A stretch of DNA of 64,000 bases from the NCBI GenBank assembly GCA_963732155.1, contig CAVSYB010000012.1:62001-126000 (forward strand), read 5' to 3'. The notes under the pieces are model-generated. The model was not told where the DNA came from. It made no database searches and saw nothing but the letters and a program-made list of their open reading frames with translations. The position numbers and the translations under genes are program-made. Positions 35,372 through 43,696 of this stretch are shown one piece after another (the stretch's first letter is position 1; the number at the start of each line of letters is the position of its first letter). The stretch comes from Roseiarcus sp963732155 (GTDB lineage: Bacteria > Pseudomonadota > Alphaproteobacteria > Rhizobiales > Beijerinckiaceae).

Positions 35372-36040
35372 TCAGGCGGACGCGGCGATGGCCGGCGCGA
35401 CCTTCGCCCGCGCGGACAGGGCCACCTGATCGGGAGCGGTCGTCACCGTCACCTCCAGGCCGCAGGCGCGCCCGACCAGCCCGGTGTAATAGGCCTGAAT
35501 GGAATGGGCGTCGACCGACCCCCCTTCCGGCGTTCCGGCAATCAGCGCGACCACCCCATGCGCGAGCCGCGCATTGGCGCCGTTCGCCTCGACATGCGCT
35601 TCGAGGCTTTCCCCCTCGCCAGTCAAATTGACGGTGACGACGCCGCCGCGCGGAATCGCCGCCACGGCGATGAGGCAGAGATTGAGCACGAGCTTCACTT
35701 TGTTCTTGGGGGCGTGCTGGCGCGCCGCGTTCCAGACGAGCCTGGTCCGATCGTTGGCGATGAGGCCGCGCGTGACGTTTTCGGCGTCGCCGGTGTCGAT
35801 CGAAGCGCCCACCGAACCGGCGGCGCCATAGGCGAGGCGACAGAACTGCAGCCGCGCGGAGGCCGCGGCGGCGCTTTTCTTGATGAGTTCGAGCGCGATT
35901 TCCCGCATCTCGCTCTCCTTCTCGTCCTCCAGCACTTCGAGGCCATTGATAATCGCGCCGACCGGGCTGATGACGTCATGGCAAATGCGCGAACAAAGCA
36001 GGGCCGCCAGATCCATTCCATCGAGAGCGAATGTTGTCAT
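35372..36040 (-). CDS. chpT: Histidine phosphotransferase ChpT
   Basis: A 222-residue protein that passes phosphate from the hybrid kinase CckA to CtrA and CpdR in the alphaproteobacterial cell-cycle relay. The phospho-histidine is H21 in SRICHDVISPVGAIINGLEV, the ChpT hallmark. The C-terminal half is a degenerate HATPase-like domain (NKVKLVLNLCLIAVAAIPRG, and SIQAYYTGLVGRACGLEVTV) with no ATP-binding G boxes, as expected. It is divergent from cysQ across 167 bases that contain a perfect CCAATG-G-CATTGG palindrome at 36148-36160. Confidence 0.93.
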   Translation of the reverse strand: MTTFALDGMDLAALLCSRICHDVISPVGAIINGLEVLEDEKESEMREIALELIKKSAAAASARLQFCRLAYGAAGSVGASIDTGDAENVTRGLIANDRTRLVWNAARQHAPKNKVKLVLNLCLIAVAAIPRGGVVTVNLTGEGESLEAHVEANGANARLAHGVVALIAGTPEGGSVDAHSIQAYYTGLVGRACGLEVTVTTAPDQVALSARAKVAPAIAASA

Positions 36041-36207
36041 TGAGCAAATCCTGTGGTCAATCGCTGCGGCGCGGCGCGCCGGTTCGACGCCGGACGCCGC
36101 ACAGGCGGCTTTTCACCGCCCGGCCGAATCGGCCTGACAGGCGAATTCCAATGGCATTGGATTAACCTCGCCCCCGCAACTTCGCAATCCAGGGATCGAT
36201 CCACACA

Positions 36208-37077
36208 ATGAGCGACGACGCCAACGGGCCGCAACTCGATATGAACGCGTCGGCGCGCGATGCGATCGCGCGATCTTTTGCGAGCATCGCGCTGGCCGCC
36301 GGGCCCGTCGTCATGAGCGAATACGAGGGCGGCGGCGAGGTCCGCCTTAAATCCGACAGCAGCCCGGTGACGGTCGCCGACGAACGCGCCGAAGAGGTCA
36401 TCCTTGGCCTGTTGCGCGCTCGCGTTTCGGCGGTTCCGATCGTCGCCGAAGAGTTGGTCGCCCGCGGCGAGCATGCCGTCATCGGCGGTAGCTTCATCCT
36501 CGTCGACCCGCTTGATGGAACACGCGAGTTCATCTCCCGCAACGGCGAATTCACCATCAATATTGCGTTGGTGCGCGACGGCGAGCCGGTCGCGGGAGCC
36601 GTTTATGCGCCCGCCTTGGCGCGCTTGTGGTGGGGCGGCGAACGCGCCTACCAATGCGACGCGCCCGTCGGCGCGCCGCTCCCCGCAGAATCGCTCTGGC
36701 GGCCGATCAGGACTCGGCGCGCGCCGGCGCGCGGACTGGTCGCCCTGGCGAGCCGTTCGCACGGCGACCCCGCCACCGAGGCGTTCCTGGCCAAACTCCC
36801 GATCGCAGAGCGCCGGTCGGCCGGTTCGTCGCTGAAGTTCTGCGCGCTCGCCGAAGGCGTCGCCGACGTCTATCCGCGCTTTGCCCCTACCATGGAATGG
36901 GATACAGCGGCGGGCGACGCGGTGCTGCGCGCCGCGGGAGGCGTCGTGCTGGCGATCGAGGGCGGCCCCATGCTCTACGGCAAGAAGCGCAGCGGCCTGC
37001 GCAACGGAGGCTTTGTCGCCTGGGGCGACCCCAGGCGCGGGGCGGACGCCGCCATGCTTAACGAGACGTCAACCTGA
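36208..37077 (+). CDS. cysQ: 3'(2'),5'-bisphosphate nucleotidase CysQ
   Basis: A 289-residue inositol-monophosphatase-fold phosphatase that hydrolyses 3'-phosphoadenosine 5'-phosphate, a by-product of sulfate assimilation. Metal site 1 is IVAEELVA (E-E), then FILVDPLDGTREFISRNGEF is the signature with aspartates and threonine, and the C-terminal motif MEWDTAAGDAVLRAAGGVV supplies the last aspartate. The NGEFTINIAL pattern separates CysQ from plain inositol monophosphatase. It has an N-terminal extension of about 15 residues compared with relatives. Confidence 0.92.
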   Translation: MSDDANGPQLDMNASARDAIARSFASIALAAGPVVMSEYEGGGEVRLKSDSSPVTVADERAEEVILGLLRARVSAVPIVAEELVARGEHAVIGGSFILVDPLDGTREFISRNGEFTINIALVRDGEPVAGAVYAPALARLWWGGERAYQCDAPVGAPLPAESLWRPIRTRRAPARGLVALASRSHGDPATEAFLAKLPIAERRSAGSSLKFCALAEGVADVYPRFAPTMEWDTAAGDAVLRAAGGVVLAIEGGPMLYGKKRSGLRNGGFVAWGDPRRGADAAMLNETST

Positions 37078-37178
37078 CAGGGCCAAACTGAAGTTCGCCC
37101 CAATTAGGCCGTCATCGCCTTGAAGGTTTGCCTTGTTCTCGAAGACTGCGCCGCCGGGTGCGAAATGGAGCAGGACCG

Positions 37179-37757
37179 ATGCCGAATCTGACACGGCGCG
37201 ACATTCTGACTGGCGGCGCCATCGGCGCGCTGGGAAGCCTGTCGCCGCTGGGCGTGGCGTTCGCCGATTCTCCGCCGCCATACTCGACCAACGAAATCGT
37301 CGACAACGGACATCGCTTCTTCGGCGCGGTGTCGCGCGGACTGGCCGAGGTCGTCCAGGAGGCGGTGCGGCGATGGGGCCAGCCGAACGGCTATGTTCTC
37401 GGCCAGGAAGCTTCCGCCGCGTTTTTCGGCGGTCTGCGCTACGGCGAGGGCAAGATGTACACCCGGAACGCGGGCGACCAGGCGGTTTTCTGGCAGGGCC
37501 CCTCGGTCGGTTTTGACGCCGGGGCCGACGGCGACCGCACGATGATGCTCGTTTATAATCTTCCGACCGTCGATGCGATCTTTCGACGATTTGGCGGCAT
37601 CGACGGATCGGCCTATTTCATTGGCGGGTTCGGATTCACCGCGCTCGGCGCGGATAGTATCGTCGTCGTCCCGATCCGCAGCGGGATCGGCGCACGCCTC
37701 GGCGTCAACGTGAGCTACCTCAAATTCACCCCGCGCGCGACCTGGAACCCTTTCTGA
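37179..37757 (+). CDS. eipA: DUF1134 / EipA-family periplasmic envelope protein
   Basis: A 192-residue protein of the DUF1134 family, known as EipA in Brucella where it affects envelope integrity. The N-terminus MPNLTRRDILTGGAIGALG has consecutive arginines at 6-7 followed by a hydrophobic run, a twin-arginine-like signal, with a cleavage site near GVAFADS. The core has EVVQEAVRRWGQPNGYVLGQ, YGEGKMYTRNAGDQAVFWQG and VYNLPTVDAIFRRFGGIDGS, all characteristic. The ATG at 37179 follows GGAGCAGG. It sits between cysQ and a coiled-coil gene. Confidence 0.9.
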   Translation: MPNLTRRDILTGGAIGALGSLSPLGVAFADSPPPYSTNEIVDNGHRFFGAVSRGLAEVVQEAVRRWGQPNGYVLGQEASAAFFGGLRYGEGKMYTRNAGDQAVFWQGPSVGFDAGADGDRTMMLVYNLPTVDAIFRRFGGIDGSAYFIGGFGFTALGADSIVVVPIRSGIGARLGVNVSYLKFTPRATWNPF

Positions 37758-37877
37758 AGGGAATACCTCGTCCGCCCACGGTGAATTGACCTACCCGCGG
37801 ACTTTGCTTCGGCGTGGCGCCGTGCGATGCTGCGCCCCTGTCGCAAGTTCGGGTAAGGCAAATTGGTCGAACAGGCA

Positions 37878-38912
37878 ATGTTTTTCCTCGCCGGCCTCCT
37901 CGTCGCAGGGCTGGTGGGGCTTGTTGTTGCGCCCGCTTTTGCGCGCCGGGCCTGGCGTCTGGCGGCGGCGCGCGCGCGGATGGCGGCGCCGCTCTCGGTC
38001 AAGGAGGCGATCGCCGAGCGCGACATGCTCCGCGCCGAGCATGCCGTCGCGCAGCATCGACTGGAGCAGCGGATTGCGGCTTTGCAGCAGGCGGTCGGGC
38101 GCCATCGCGCCGACCTCGGCCGTCAGGCCGCGATGCTTGTGGCGCTCGAAAGCGGAACGAACGACCGGCGCGCCGAAATCGCGGGATTGCGCGCCGATCT
38201 GGCCGCCAGAGAGCGCGAGACGCTCGGCCTTGAAGCCGATCTTGGCGCGAGCCGGGTCGTCCTGAACGATTTCAGCGCCCGCCTCGACCACGCCTCCTTG
38301 GAAATCGCTCGGCTGAGGGATGAACGATTGGCCATCGAGACCCTGACCGATGAGCAGCGTTCGGTGATTGCGGGCCTTGAGACCCGCGCTTACGGCCTCG
38401 AAATGAGCCTCGACGACGCCGCGCAGGCGGCCAAAGCCAAGACGGCCGCCGCCCAGACCGAACTTGCGCGCCTGATGTCGGAACTGGATCGGCGCAAGAG
38501 CGAGGCGGCGAAACTGGATGCCGAACTCCATGAGGCGCGCCGGCGACTGGCGGATTTGGAGGCCGCGCCGGCCGTGCGCCAGCGGGCGGCCGAACAGGCG
38601 TCGATCGACGGCGGCCGGCTCCTCGTCAATGGCGCCGCGCCCGGCCGTCCATCATCCGACGCCGCGTCTATTCGCCTCGAACCCGACCTCGGCTCACCAG
38701 GCGACGTCGCCCTGCGCGAGGCCATCTCGCGGCTGGCCGCCGACCTCACCCGCCTGAGCGGGGCGTCCGCAGACGGGGCCGCCCCGCTCGCAACGGTGGG
38801 AAAATCCCGGCGCCGCGAAGCGCGCAGCCTTCCCGCGCTCGGGGCGGACCAGGCAAAGGGCGCGGCCTCCGCCCAGGTTCGACAATTGCGGTCGATGGCG
38901 CCGGAACGTTGA
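37878..38912 (+). CDS. Membrane-anchored coiled-coil protein
   Basis: A 344-residue protein: one N-terminal membrane helix (MFFLAGLLVAGLVGLVVAPAF), a basic patch, then a long Ala/Glu/Arg/Leu heptad-rich coiled coil from about residue 45 to 235, and a disordered tail ending in a basic segment. A TTG at 37863 would add five residues. No enzyme motif is seen. Such proteins occur near chpT/eipA-type loci in related genomes only as hypotheticals to my knowledge; a structural or scaffold role at the inner membrane is a guess. Confidence 0.75.
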   Translation: MFFLAGLLVAGLVGLVVAPAFARRAWRLAAARARMAAPLSVKEAIAERDMLRAEHAVAQHRLEQRIAALQQAVGRHRADLGRQAAMLVALESGTNDRRAEIAGLRADLAARERETLGLEADLGASRVVLNDFSARLDHASLEIARLRDERLAIETLTDEQRSVIAGLETRAYGLEMSLDDAAQAAKAKTAAAQTELARLMSELDRRKSEAAKLDAELHEARRRLADLEAAPAVRQRAAEQASIDGGRLLVNGAAPGRPSSDAASIRLEPDLGSPGDVALREAISRLAADLTRLSGASADGAAPLATVGKSRRREARSLPALGADQAKGAASAQVRQLRSMAPER

Positions 38913-39031
38913 CGTCCGGCGCAAAAAAAGTTGCGAATGTTCCGTGTTCGACGATACAGCGGCCAAGGAGCACGCCGCTGACGGCGCCGATCATGCCCGC
39001 GCGATCGCGACACGGCTACAGGAAATGATCC

Positions 39032-39598
39032 ATGGCTGAAGCACTGGAGGACGCGATCGAGGCGAAGGACAGGCGCGTCGCCCTTCTCATCGCCATCCTG
39101 GCGCTGTTCCTGGCGCTGTCCGAGGCGGGAGCCAAGAACGCCCAGCATCGCTCGACGGAACAGAATATCGAGGCCTCCGATCTCTATAACTTCTATCAGG
39201 CGAAGAAACTCCGCGCGAGCCTCGCCGAAAGCGACGCCGCGCAGATGGAGATCAACCGCCAGGCGGTCAGCGATCCGAAGGTCCAAGAAGCGATGGACAA
39301 GCAGGTCGCGAGCTGGAAGACGATGGCCGCCCGCTACGAGACCGAGAAGCCGGACGGCATGGCGGCGATCCTCGAGCGCGCCAAGGAGGCGACGTCCGGC
39401 CGCGAGCTGTCGAACCACCGTCTTGAGCATTTTGAATATGCGAGCGGACTTCTGCAGATCGCCATTGTGCTGGCTTCGGCGGCGATCATCACCGGCATAG
39501 CCGCGTTGATCTGGGCGAGCATCGCGCTGGGCGCCGTCGGCGCGGCGTTGATGGGGTTCGGCTATTTCGCGCCGACGGTTCTGACCTTTCTCGGCTGA
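39032..39598 (+). CDS. DUF4337 family membrane protein
   Basis: A 188-residue protein with an N-terminal membrane helix (RRVALLIAILALFLALSEA), a helical middle (residues 30-125) containing AKNAQHRSTEQNIEASDLYN and FYQAKKLR, and two C-terminal helices (LLQIAIVLASAAIITGIAAL and IALGAVGAALMGFGYFAPTV). This is the DUF4337 layout, including the family's N/Q-rich DxYxFYQAK segment. Function is unknown. It converges with the multidrug exporter gene with a 58-base gap. Confidence 0.83.
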   Translation: MAEALEDAIEAKDRRVALLIAILALFLALSEAGAKNAQHRSTEQNIEASDLYNFYQAKKLRASLAESDAAQMEINRQAVSDPKVQEAMDKQVASWKTMAARYETEKPDGMAAILERAKEATSGRELSNHRLEHFEYASGLLQIAIVLASAAIITGIAALIWASIALGAVGAALMGFGYFAPTVLTFLG

Positions 39599-39656
39599 AA
39601 AGCGGGGACGCGCGATCCGCAAAGGGGCGCCCCGCGGCCGCAATCGCTTTTCCGGC

Positions 39657-41255
39657 TCAATGGCCGCCGCCGGCCCCCGCGCCTTGCAGTTGCGGCCGGC
39701 GCATGAGCGGCGTCAGAGCGACCAGAGCGAGGAAAATCACGGTGAGCGAGAGGAAAACGTCGCCGAGCGCCATGACCTCGGCTTGCCGCCTCGCCATCAA
39801 CATCAATTGCTTGGTCGCCGCCAACGCCGCGTCGGAACCGCGCGACGCGAAGGCCGCAGTCAGCTGCGCCAGGGTCTCGTCGGCGCTCGTACGCCCCCAA
39901 GACACCGCTTCATGCAACCGCGCGAGGTGAAGGTCCTCCCGCTTGTCGAGAATCGTGTTGATCAACGCCAAGCCGACCGCGCCGCCGAGATTGCGGGTCA
40001 GGTTGAACAGACCCGAGGCGTTTTTCATTCTTTGCGGAGGCATCGTGCCGAGCGCCAGGTTGTTGATCGGCACCATGCAAAGCATGAGCGAGAAGCCGCG
40101 CAGCATTTGCGGCACGAGCAATTCCCAGAAGTCCCAATCGGCGGTGACGTAAGAGGCCTGGAGCGTCCCGAGCGCAAAGCCGGCAAACCCGAGCGCGATC
40201 ATCAGACGCGGATCGACGCGATTCATCAGCCGACCCGATATCGGCGCCATGACGAACATGCAGACGCCGGTCACGAACATCGTCTTGCCGATCATCAAGG
40301 AGGAATAGCCGCGCACCGAAGCCAGATAGACCGGATAAATGTAGGTGAGGCCGTAGAGACCGATGCCCATCACGAAAGAAAAGAGCGAACCGGTCCAGAA
40401 ATTGCGGTCCAGAAAGGCCGTCAGGTCGACGATCGGCTGGCGGGCGCGAAACGCCCGCCAAAAGAACAGGATCGCGCCGGCCGACGAAATGACGATGGCC
40501 GCGCTCACCTGCCCGCTCTCGAGCCAGTCCTTCGACGGGCCCTCCTCGAGCGCATATTCGAGAGCGCCGAGAAAGGCCGCCATCGCGGCAAGCCCGACCC
40601 AGTCGAAGCGATCGAGCAACGACAGTTCAGGCTCGTCGAAATCGATCAGGAACCAGCAGGCGATCGAGACGATGATGCCCGGAATGATGTTGACCAGGAA
40701 CAGCCAGTGCCAGGAGAACGCGTCGGTCAAATAGCCGCCGACGGTCGGCCCGATCGTTGGCGCCAGGGTCGCCACCAGGCCGATGATCGGCGCGACGATC
40801 GGCTGTTTGCTGCGCGGAAAAATCGTGAAGGCGGAGGCGAACACCGTCGGGATCATGCCGCCGCCGATGAAGCCTTGCAGCGCGCGCCAGAAGATCATCT
40901 CCTCGATCGAGGCGGCGCGCGCGCAAAAAAAGCTCATCAAGGTGAAGCCCGCCGCCGAGGCGACAAAGAGATAGCGGGTCGAGAAAGCCCGAGACAGAAA
41001 TCCCGATAGCGGAATCATGATGACTTCAGCGATGAGATAGCTGGTCTGCACCCAGGTGATTTCATCGGAAGAGGCCGACAATCCCGCTTGAATCTCCGAC
41101 AGCGACGCCGACACGACCTGGATGTCCAGAATCGCCATGAACATGCCGAAGACCATGAACAGGAACGCCAACAGCCTCCGCGGATTCAACGCCTCGGACT
41201 GCGGCGGCGCGGCGGCGCGCGGCGACGCGTTCGACGCCAGCGAGACGGCGCTCAC
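39657..41255 (-). CDS. DHA2-family multidrug exporter (EmrB-type, 14 helices)
   Basis: A 532-residue major facilitator with about 14 hydrophobic segments. Family motifs include FMAILDIQVVSASLSEIQAG in the first helix and WVQTSYLIAEVIMIPLSGFL. The central ATLAPTIGPTVGGYLTD is motif C of drug:proton antiporters. It starts with GTG overlapping the stop of the HlyD-type adaptor (GTGA), so they are translated together and should form an EmrAB-like pump that needs an outer membrane channel encoded elsewhere. Expression is probably governed by the TetR protein at 42684. Confidence 0.93.
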   Translation of the reverse strand: MSAVSLASNASPRAAAPPQSEALNPRRLLAFLFMVFGMFMAILDIQVVSASLSEIQAGLSASSDEITWVQTSYLIAEVIMIPLSGFLSRAFSTRYLFVASAAGFTLMSFFCARAASIEEMIFWRALQGFIGGGMIPTVFASAFTIFPRSKQPIVAPIIGLVATLAPTIGPTVGGYLTDAFSWHWLFLVNIIPGIIVSIACWFLIDFDEPELSLLDRFDWVGLAAMAAFLGALEYALEEGPSKDWLESGQVSAAIVISSAGAILFFWRAFRARQPIVDLTAFLDRNFWTGSLFSFVMGIGLYGLTYIYPVYLASVRGYSSLMIGKTMFVTGVCMFVMAPISGRLMNRVDPRLMIALGFAGFALGTLQASYVTADWDFWELLVPQMLRGFSLMLCMVPINNLALGTMPPQRMKNASGLFNLTRNLGGAVGLALINTILDKREDLHLARLHEAVSWGRTSADETLAQLTAAFASRGSDAALAATKQLMLMARRQAEVMALGDVFLSLTVIFLALVALTPLMRRPQLQGAGAGGGH

Positions 41256-42526
41256 GGTCGGGTCTTTTCCTGCGAGCCTTGCGCCGACGCGTCGAGTCCC
41301 AGCGCGCCGAGCAGCGTCGGCTTGGGCTGGCTTTCGTCGCGCGTATGCACGGTGGCGATGACCGAAAGGCCGGGCCGCAGATCGCCGCTTTGCAGCGCAT
41401 CGGCCGGCAGGGCGATGCGCACCGCGACGCGCTGGACCACTTTCGTAAAATTGCCCGTGGCGTTGTCGGGCGGCAGCAGTGAGAATTGCGAGCCCGAAGC
41501 CGGCGCGACCGAGGTGACGACGCCTTCGATCACCCGCCCGTCAAGCGCGTCGACGGCGATGTCGACCTTCTGCCCCGGGCGGATGGAGGCGAGTTGGGTC
41601 TCCTTGAAATTGGCGTCGACAAAGGCGTTCGCCAGCGGCACGAGGGCTAGCAGACGCGTGCCCGGCTGAACATATTCACCAAGCGCCGCCGCTTTGTTGC
41701 CGACCACGCCGTCGAACGGCGCGGTGATCGTCGCGAAGCTGAGGTCGCGCTGCGCCTTGGCGAGAGCGGTCAGGAGTTCGTCGCGCGTGCGCTCGGCTTC
41801 GACCTTTTGCGCCGCCAGGACATCGAGATTGGCCTTGGCGCCGCTTTCGGCGGCTTCGGCCGCGCTCTCGGAGGCGCCGGCGCCGGCCAGCAGCGCCGCG
41901 GTGCGCGCGCGGTCCGCCGTCGCCTGCTCCAGACGCTGCTGCGAGCCGAAATTCGATTCGGCGAGCTTCTGCGATCGCTCGAATTCGAGCGCGGCGCGCT
42001 GCCGGTCCGCGTCGCCGGCGAGCAGTTGAGCGCGCGCCGCCGCCACCTGGGCTTGCGTCTGGGCGATCACGGCGCGTTGCGCCCCGATCTGCTGGCCGAT
42101 GCGGTCGACGGTGGCGTCCTGGGTGGCGATCTTGTCCTTCGCCGCCGCGACCGCGAGCTGATAGTCGCCATCGTCGATTTTCACCAGCAGGTCGCCGGTA
42201 TGGACGATCGAATTATTGCCGATCGCCACCAGCGCGATGTGGCCGGCGACCTTGGCGGCGATGATCGCCGTGTCGGTGCCGATATAGGCGTCGTCCGTCG
42301 AGATGAGGAAACGCCCGCTGACGAACCAGTCGTACGCCTTGTAGCCGCCGAAGCCCAAGGCCGCGAGGATCATCGCCGGAAGGATCAGGCTGCGGACCGA
42401 CCGGCGGGGCTTCGCCTTGGCGAGCGGCGCCAGCGCGCCGCCCTGACCGCCCGCCGCCAGAAGAGGCGCCGGACGCCCCGCGAGATCGACCGGCGGGAGT
42501 ATCTTGACGTCCTGATCCTGCGCCAT
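41252..42526 (-). CDS. HlyD/EmrA-type membrane fusion protein
   Basis: A 424-residue periplasmic adaptor. After a cytoplasmic N-terminus rich in Pro/Ala and a membrane helix (SLILPAMILAALGFGGYKAY), it has the biotinyl-lipoyl-like half-motif NNSIVHTGDLLVKIDDGDYQ, a long alpha-hairpin (about residues 130-235), and the second half-motif ITAPFDGVVGNKAAALGEYV. The beta-barrel part includes FKETQLASIRPGQKVDIAVD. The ATG at 42526 is preferred to the TTG one codon earlier. First gene of the pump operon. Confidence 0.92.
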   Translation of the reverse strand: MAQDQDVKILPPVDLAGRPAPLLAAGGQGGALAPLAKAKPRRSVRSLILPAMILAALGFGGYKAYDWFVSGRFLISTDDAYIGTDTAIIAAKVAGHIALVAIGNNSIVHTGDLLVKIDDGDYQLAVAAAKDKIATQDATVDRIGQQIGAQRAVIAQTQAQVAAARAQLLAGDADRQRAALEFERSQKLAESNFGSQQRLEQATADRARTAALLAGAGASESAAEAAESGAKANLDVLAAQKVEAERTRDELLTALAKAQRDLSFATITAPFDGVVGNKAAALGEYVQPGTRLLALVPLANAFVDANFKETQLASIRPGQKVDIAVDALDGRVIEGVVTSVAPASGSQFSLLPPDNATGNFTKVVQRVAVRIALPADALQSGDLRPGLSVIATVHTRDESQPKPTLLGALGLDASAQGSQEKTRP

Positions 42527-42564
42527 CAATCCAAATCCCTGCCGAAACGCTTTGATTCAAAATC

Positions 42565-42581
42565 GACCGAACCGTTCGGTC
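42565..42581. promoter_or_regulatory. TetR operator 1 (pump side)
   Basis: GACCGAAC-C-GTTCGGTC is a perfect dyad with 8-base arms and one central base, typical of TetR-family operators. It lies 39 bases upstream of the pump operon start, just downstream of a weak leftward promoter candidate (TTGATT at 42616-42621 and TATGTC at 42593-42598, read on the minus strand, 17 bases apart). Confidence 0.85.
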
Positions 42582-42590
42582 ATTTTTTTG

Positions 42591-42619
42591 TTGACATAAA
42601 CCAGAACCGGGCTTAAATC
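42591..42619 (+). promoter_or_regulatory. Promoter of the tetR gene
   Basis: TTGACA at 42591-42596, a 17-base spacer and TAAATC at 42614-42619 make a good sigma-70-type promoter reading right toward the TetR gene. Operator 2 starts three bases after it, so repressor bound there would cover the transcription start. Confidence 0.7.
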
Positions 42620-42621
42620 AA

Positions 42622-42643
42622 GACCGAACTGAACGGTTCGGTC
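42622..42643. promoter_or_regulatory. TetR operator 2 (autoregulation side)
   Basis: GACCGAAC (42622-42629) and GTTCGGTC (42636-42643) repeat the arms of operator 1 exactly but with a 6-base spacer TGAACG instead of one base. The right part, TGAACGGTTCGGTC, is also a nearly complete copy of operator 1 with 13 of 14 matching bases, so two overlapping dimers could bind. Confidence 0.8.
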
Positions 42644-42683
42644 AAAATTTTTAGAGCCGGTTATTGCTGACGGAGGCGAACAA

Positions 42684-43376
42684 TTGACTGCGGCCATGAC
42701 GAAAGACGCGCCGATGACGGATCTGCAACTGGCGGACGTGGCGCTTGTCGAAGCGCCCGACGGCAGCGCCAAACGTCGCCAGATCATGGAGGGCGCGCGC
42801 ACCGTTTTCCTCGCCTCCGGGTTCGACGGCGCAAGCATGAACGACGTTGCGCGCGCCGCCGGCGTCTCGAAGGGGACGCTGTACGTCTATTTCGACTCGA
42901 AAGAGCGGTTGTTTGAGGCGCTGATCCGCGACGAGCGCCGCCAACAAGCGGAGCGCCTCACCGATTTGTCGCTCGAGAGCCGCGACGTGCGCGGCGTGTT
43001 GCTCAAGTTCGGCTGCCAACTGATCGAGATGATGTCGCGGCCCGACACACTCGCCCATATTCGCATGGTGATCGCGGCGTCGGCCAAATTCCCTCAGCTC
43101 GGCCGCGCCTTTTTTGAGGCGGGGCCCTGTTTCGGGGCCAACCGCCTGTCCGCCTATATGCGCCGCATGAACGAAGAGCGCGTGCTTCGAATCGCCGATG
43201 TCGAACGCGCGGCGTGGCAGTTCCTTGACCTTTGCCAGGCGGGGACGTTCAAGCCGTTGCTGTTCTGCATGGTCGACGAACTGAGCGCGAAGGAAATTGA
43301 AGCAGGAGTCAGCGCCGCGGTCGACGTGTTCATGGCCGCCTACGGCGCCCCGGCGCCGCCGGACGCGGCCGGCTAA
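42684..43376 (+). CDS. TetR-family transcriptional repressor of the EmrAB-type pump
   Basis: A 230-residue regulator. The N-terminal helix-turn-helix is RQIMEGARTVFLASGFDGAS followed by VARAAGVSKGTLYVYFDSKE, the TetR signature. The C-terminal ligand domain resembles TetR_C_AefR/AcrR types. I chose TTG at 42684 because GGAGG at 42672-42676 has the right seven-base spacing; the ATG at 42696 would have no ribosome binding site. It is divergent from the pump genes, and two operators with identical arms lie between them, so it most likely represses both itself and the pump until a ligand binds. Confidence 0.93.
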   Translation: MTAAMTKDAPMTDLQLADVALVEAPDGSAKRRQIMEGARTVFLASGFDGASMNDVARAAGVSKGTLYVYFDSKERLFEALIRDERRQQAERLTDLSLESRDVRGVLLKFGCQLIEMMSRPDTLAHIRMVIAASAKFPQLGRAFFEAGPCFGANRLSAYMRRMNEERVLRIADVERAAWQFLDLCQAGTFKPLLFCMVDELSAKEIEAGVSAAVDVFMAAYGAPAPPDAAG

Positions 43377-43696
43377 ACGCCGCGCCGCCCGAAGGACGTA
43401 TCGATGGCGTCGCGCCGGCAGGATAATTTCCGCGCGAGCCGTCCGGTCGACAGCCCGTCGAATCGGCGAGGCCTGCAAGGCTTCGGCTCGGGCAACGCGA
43501 CGACCACAATAGATAGCGTCATCGAGCCGATACATCCCCTAAAATGCCGGACGCATGGTTAACGACTTCCTAGCCAGCCTTGCGTAAGGCTACATTGGCG
43601 TGATTCGGGTCTTCTTGGCGGAGAGAGCCCGGGCATGGGCGTGGGCGATTCGAGCCGGTTTCAGGCTCGTCGTCCGCGATCTGAGGGGGCCATCGC
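43377..43696. other. 320-base gene-free stretch between tetR and divL
   Basis: No gene or gene remnant is seen. The clearest structure is AGCCTT-GCGT-AAGGCT at 43576-43591, a perfect six-base-pair hairpin without a T-tract, so a weak terminator or leader hairpin. TTAA-N7-CTAG at 43559-43573 recalls a CtrA site but its right half is wrong at two positions. AGGGGG at 43684-43689 is the probable ribosome binding site for divL. Confidence 0.4.

Noticed and set aside
42551..42560. TTTGATTCAA near the pump start as another FNR box
   Set aside because: The two halves are only one base apart instead of six, so it does not fit the core.
43559..43573. TTAA-N7-CTAG upstream of divL as a CtrA site
   Set aside because: The right half differs from TTAA at two positions and no second site is near; too weak to call.
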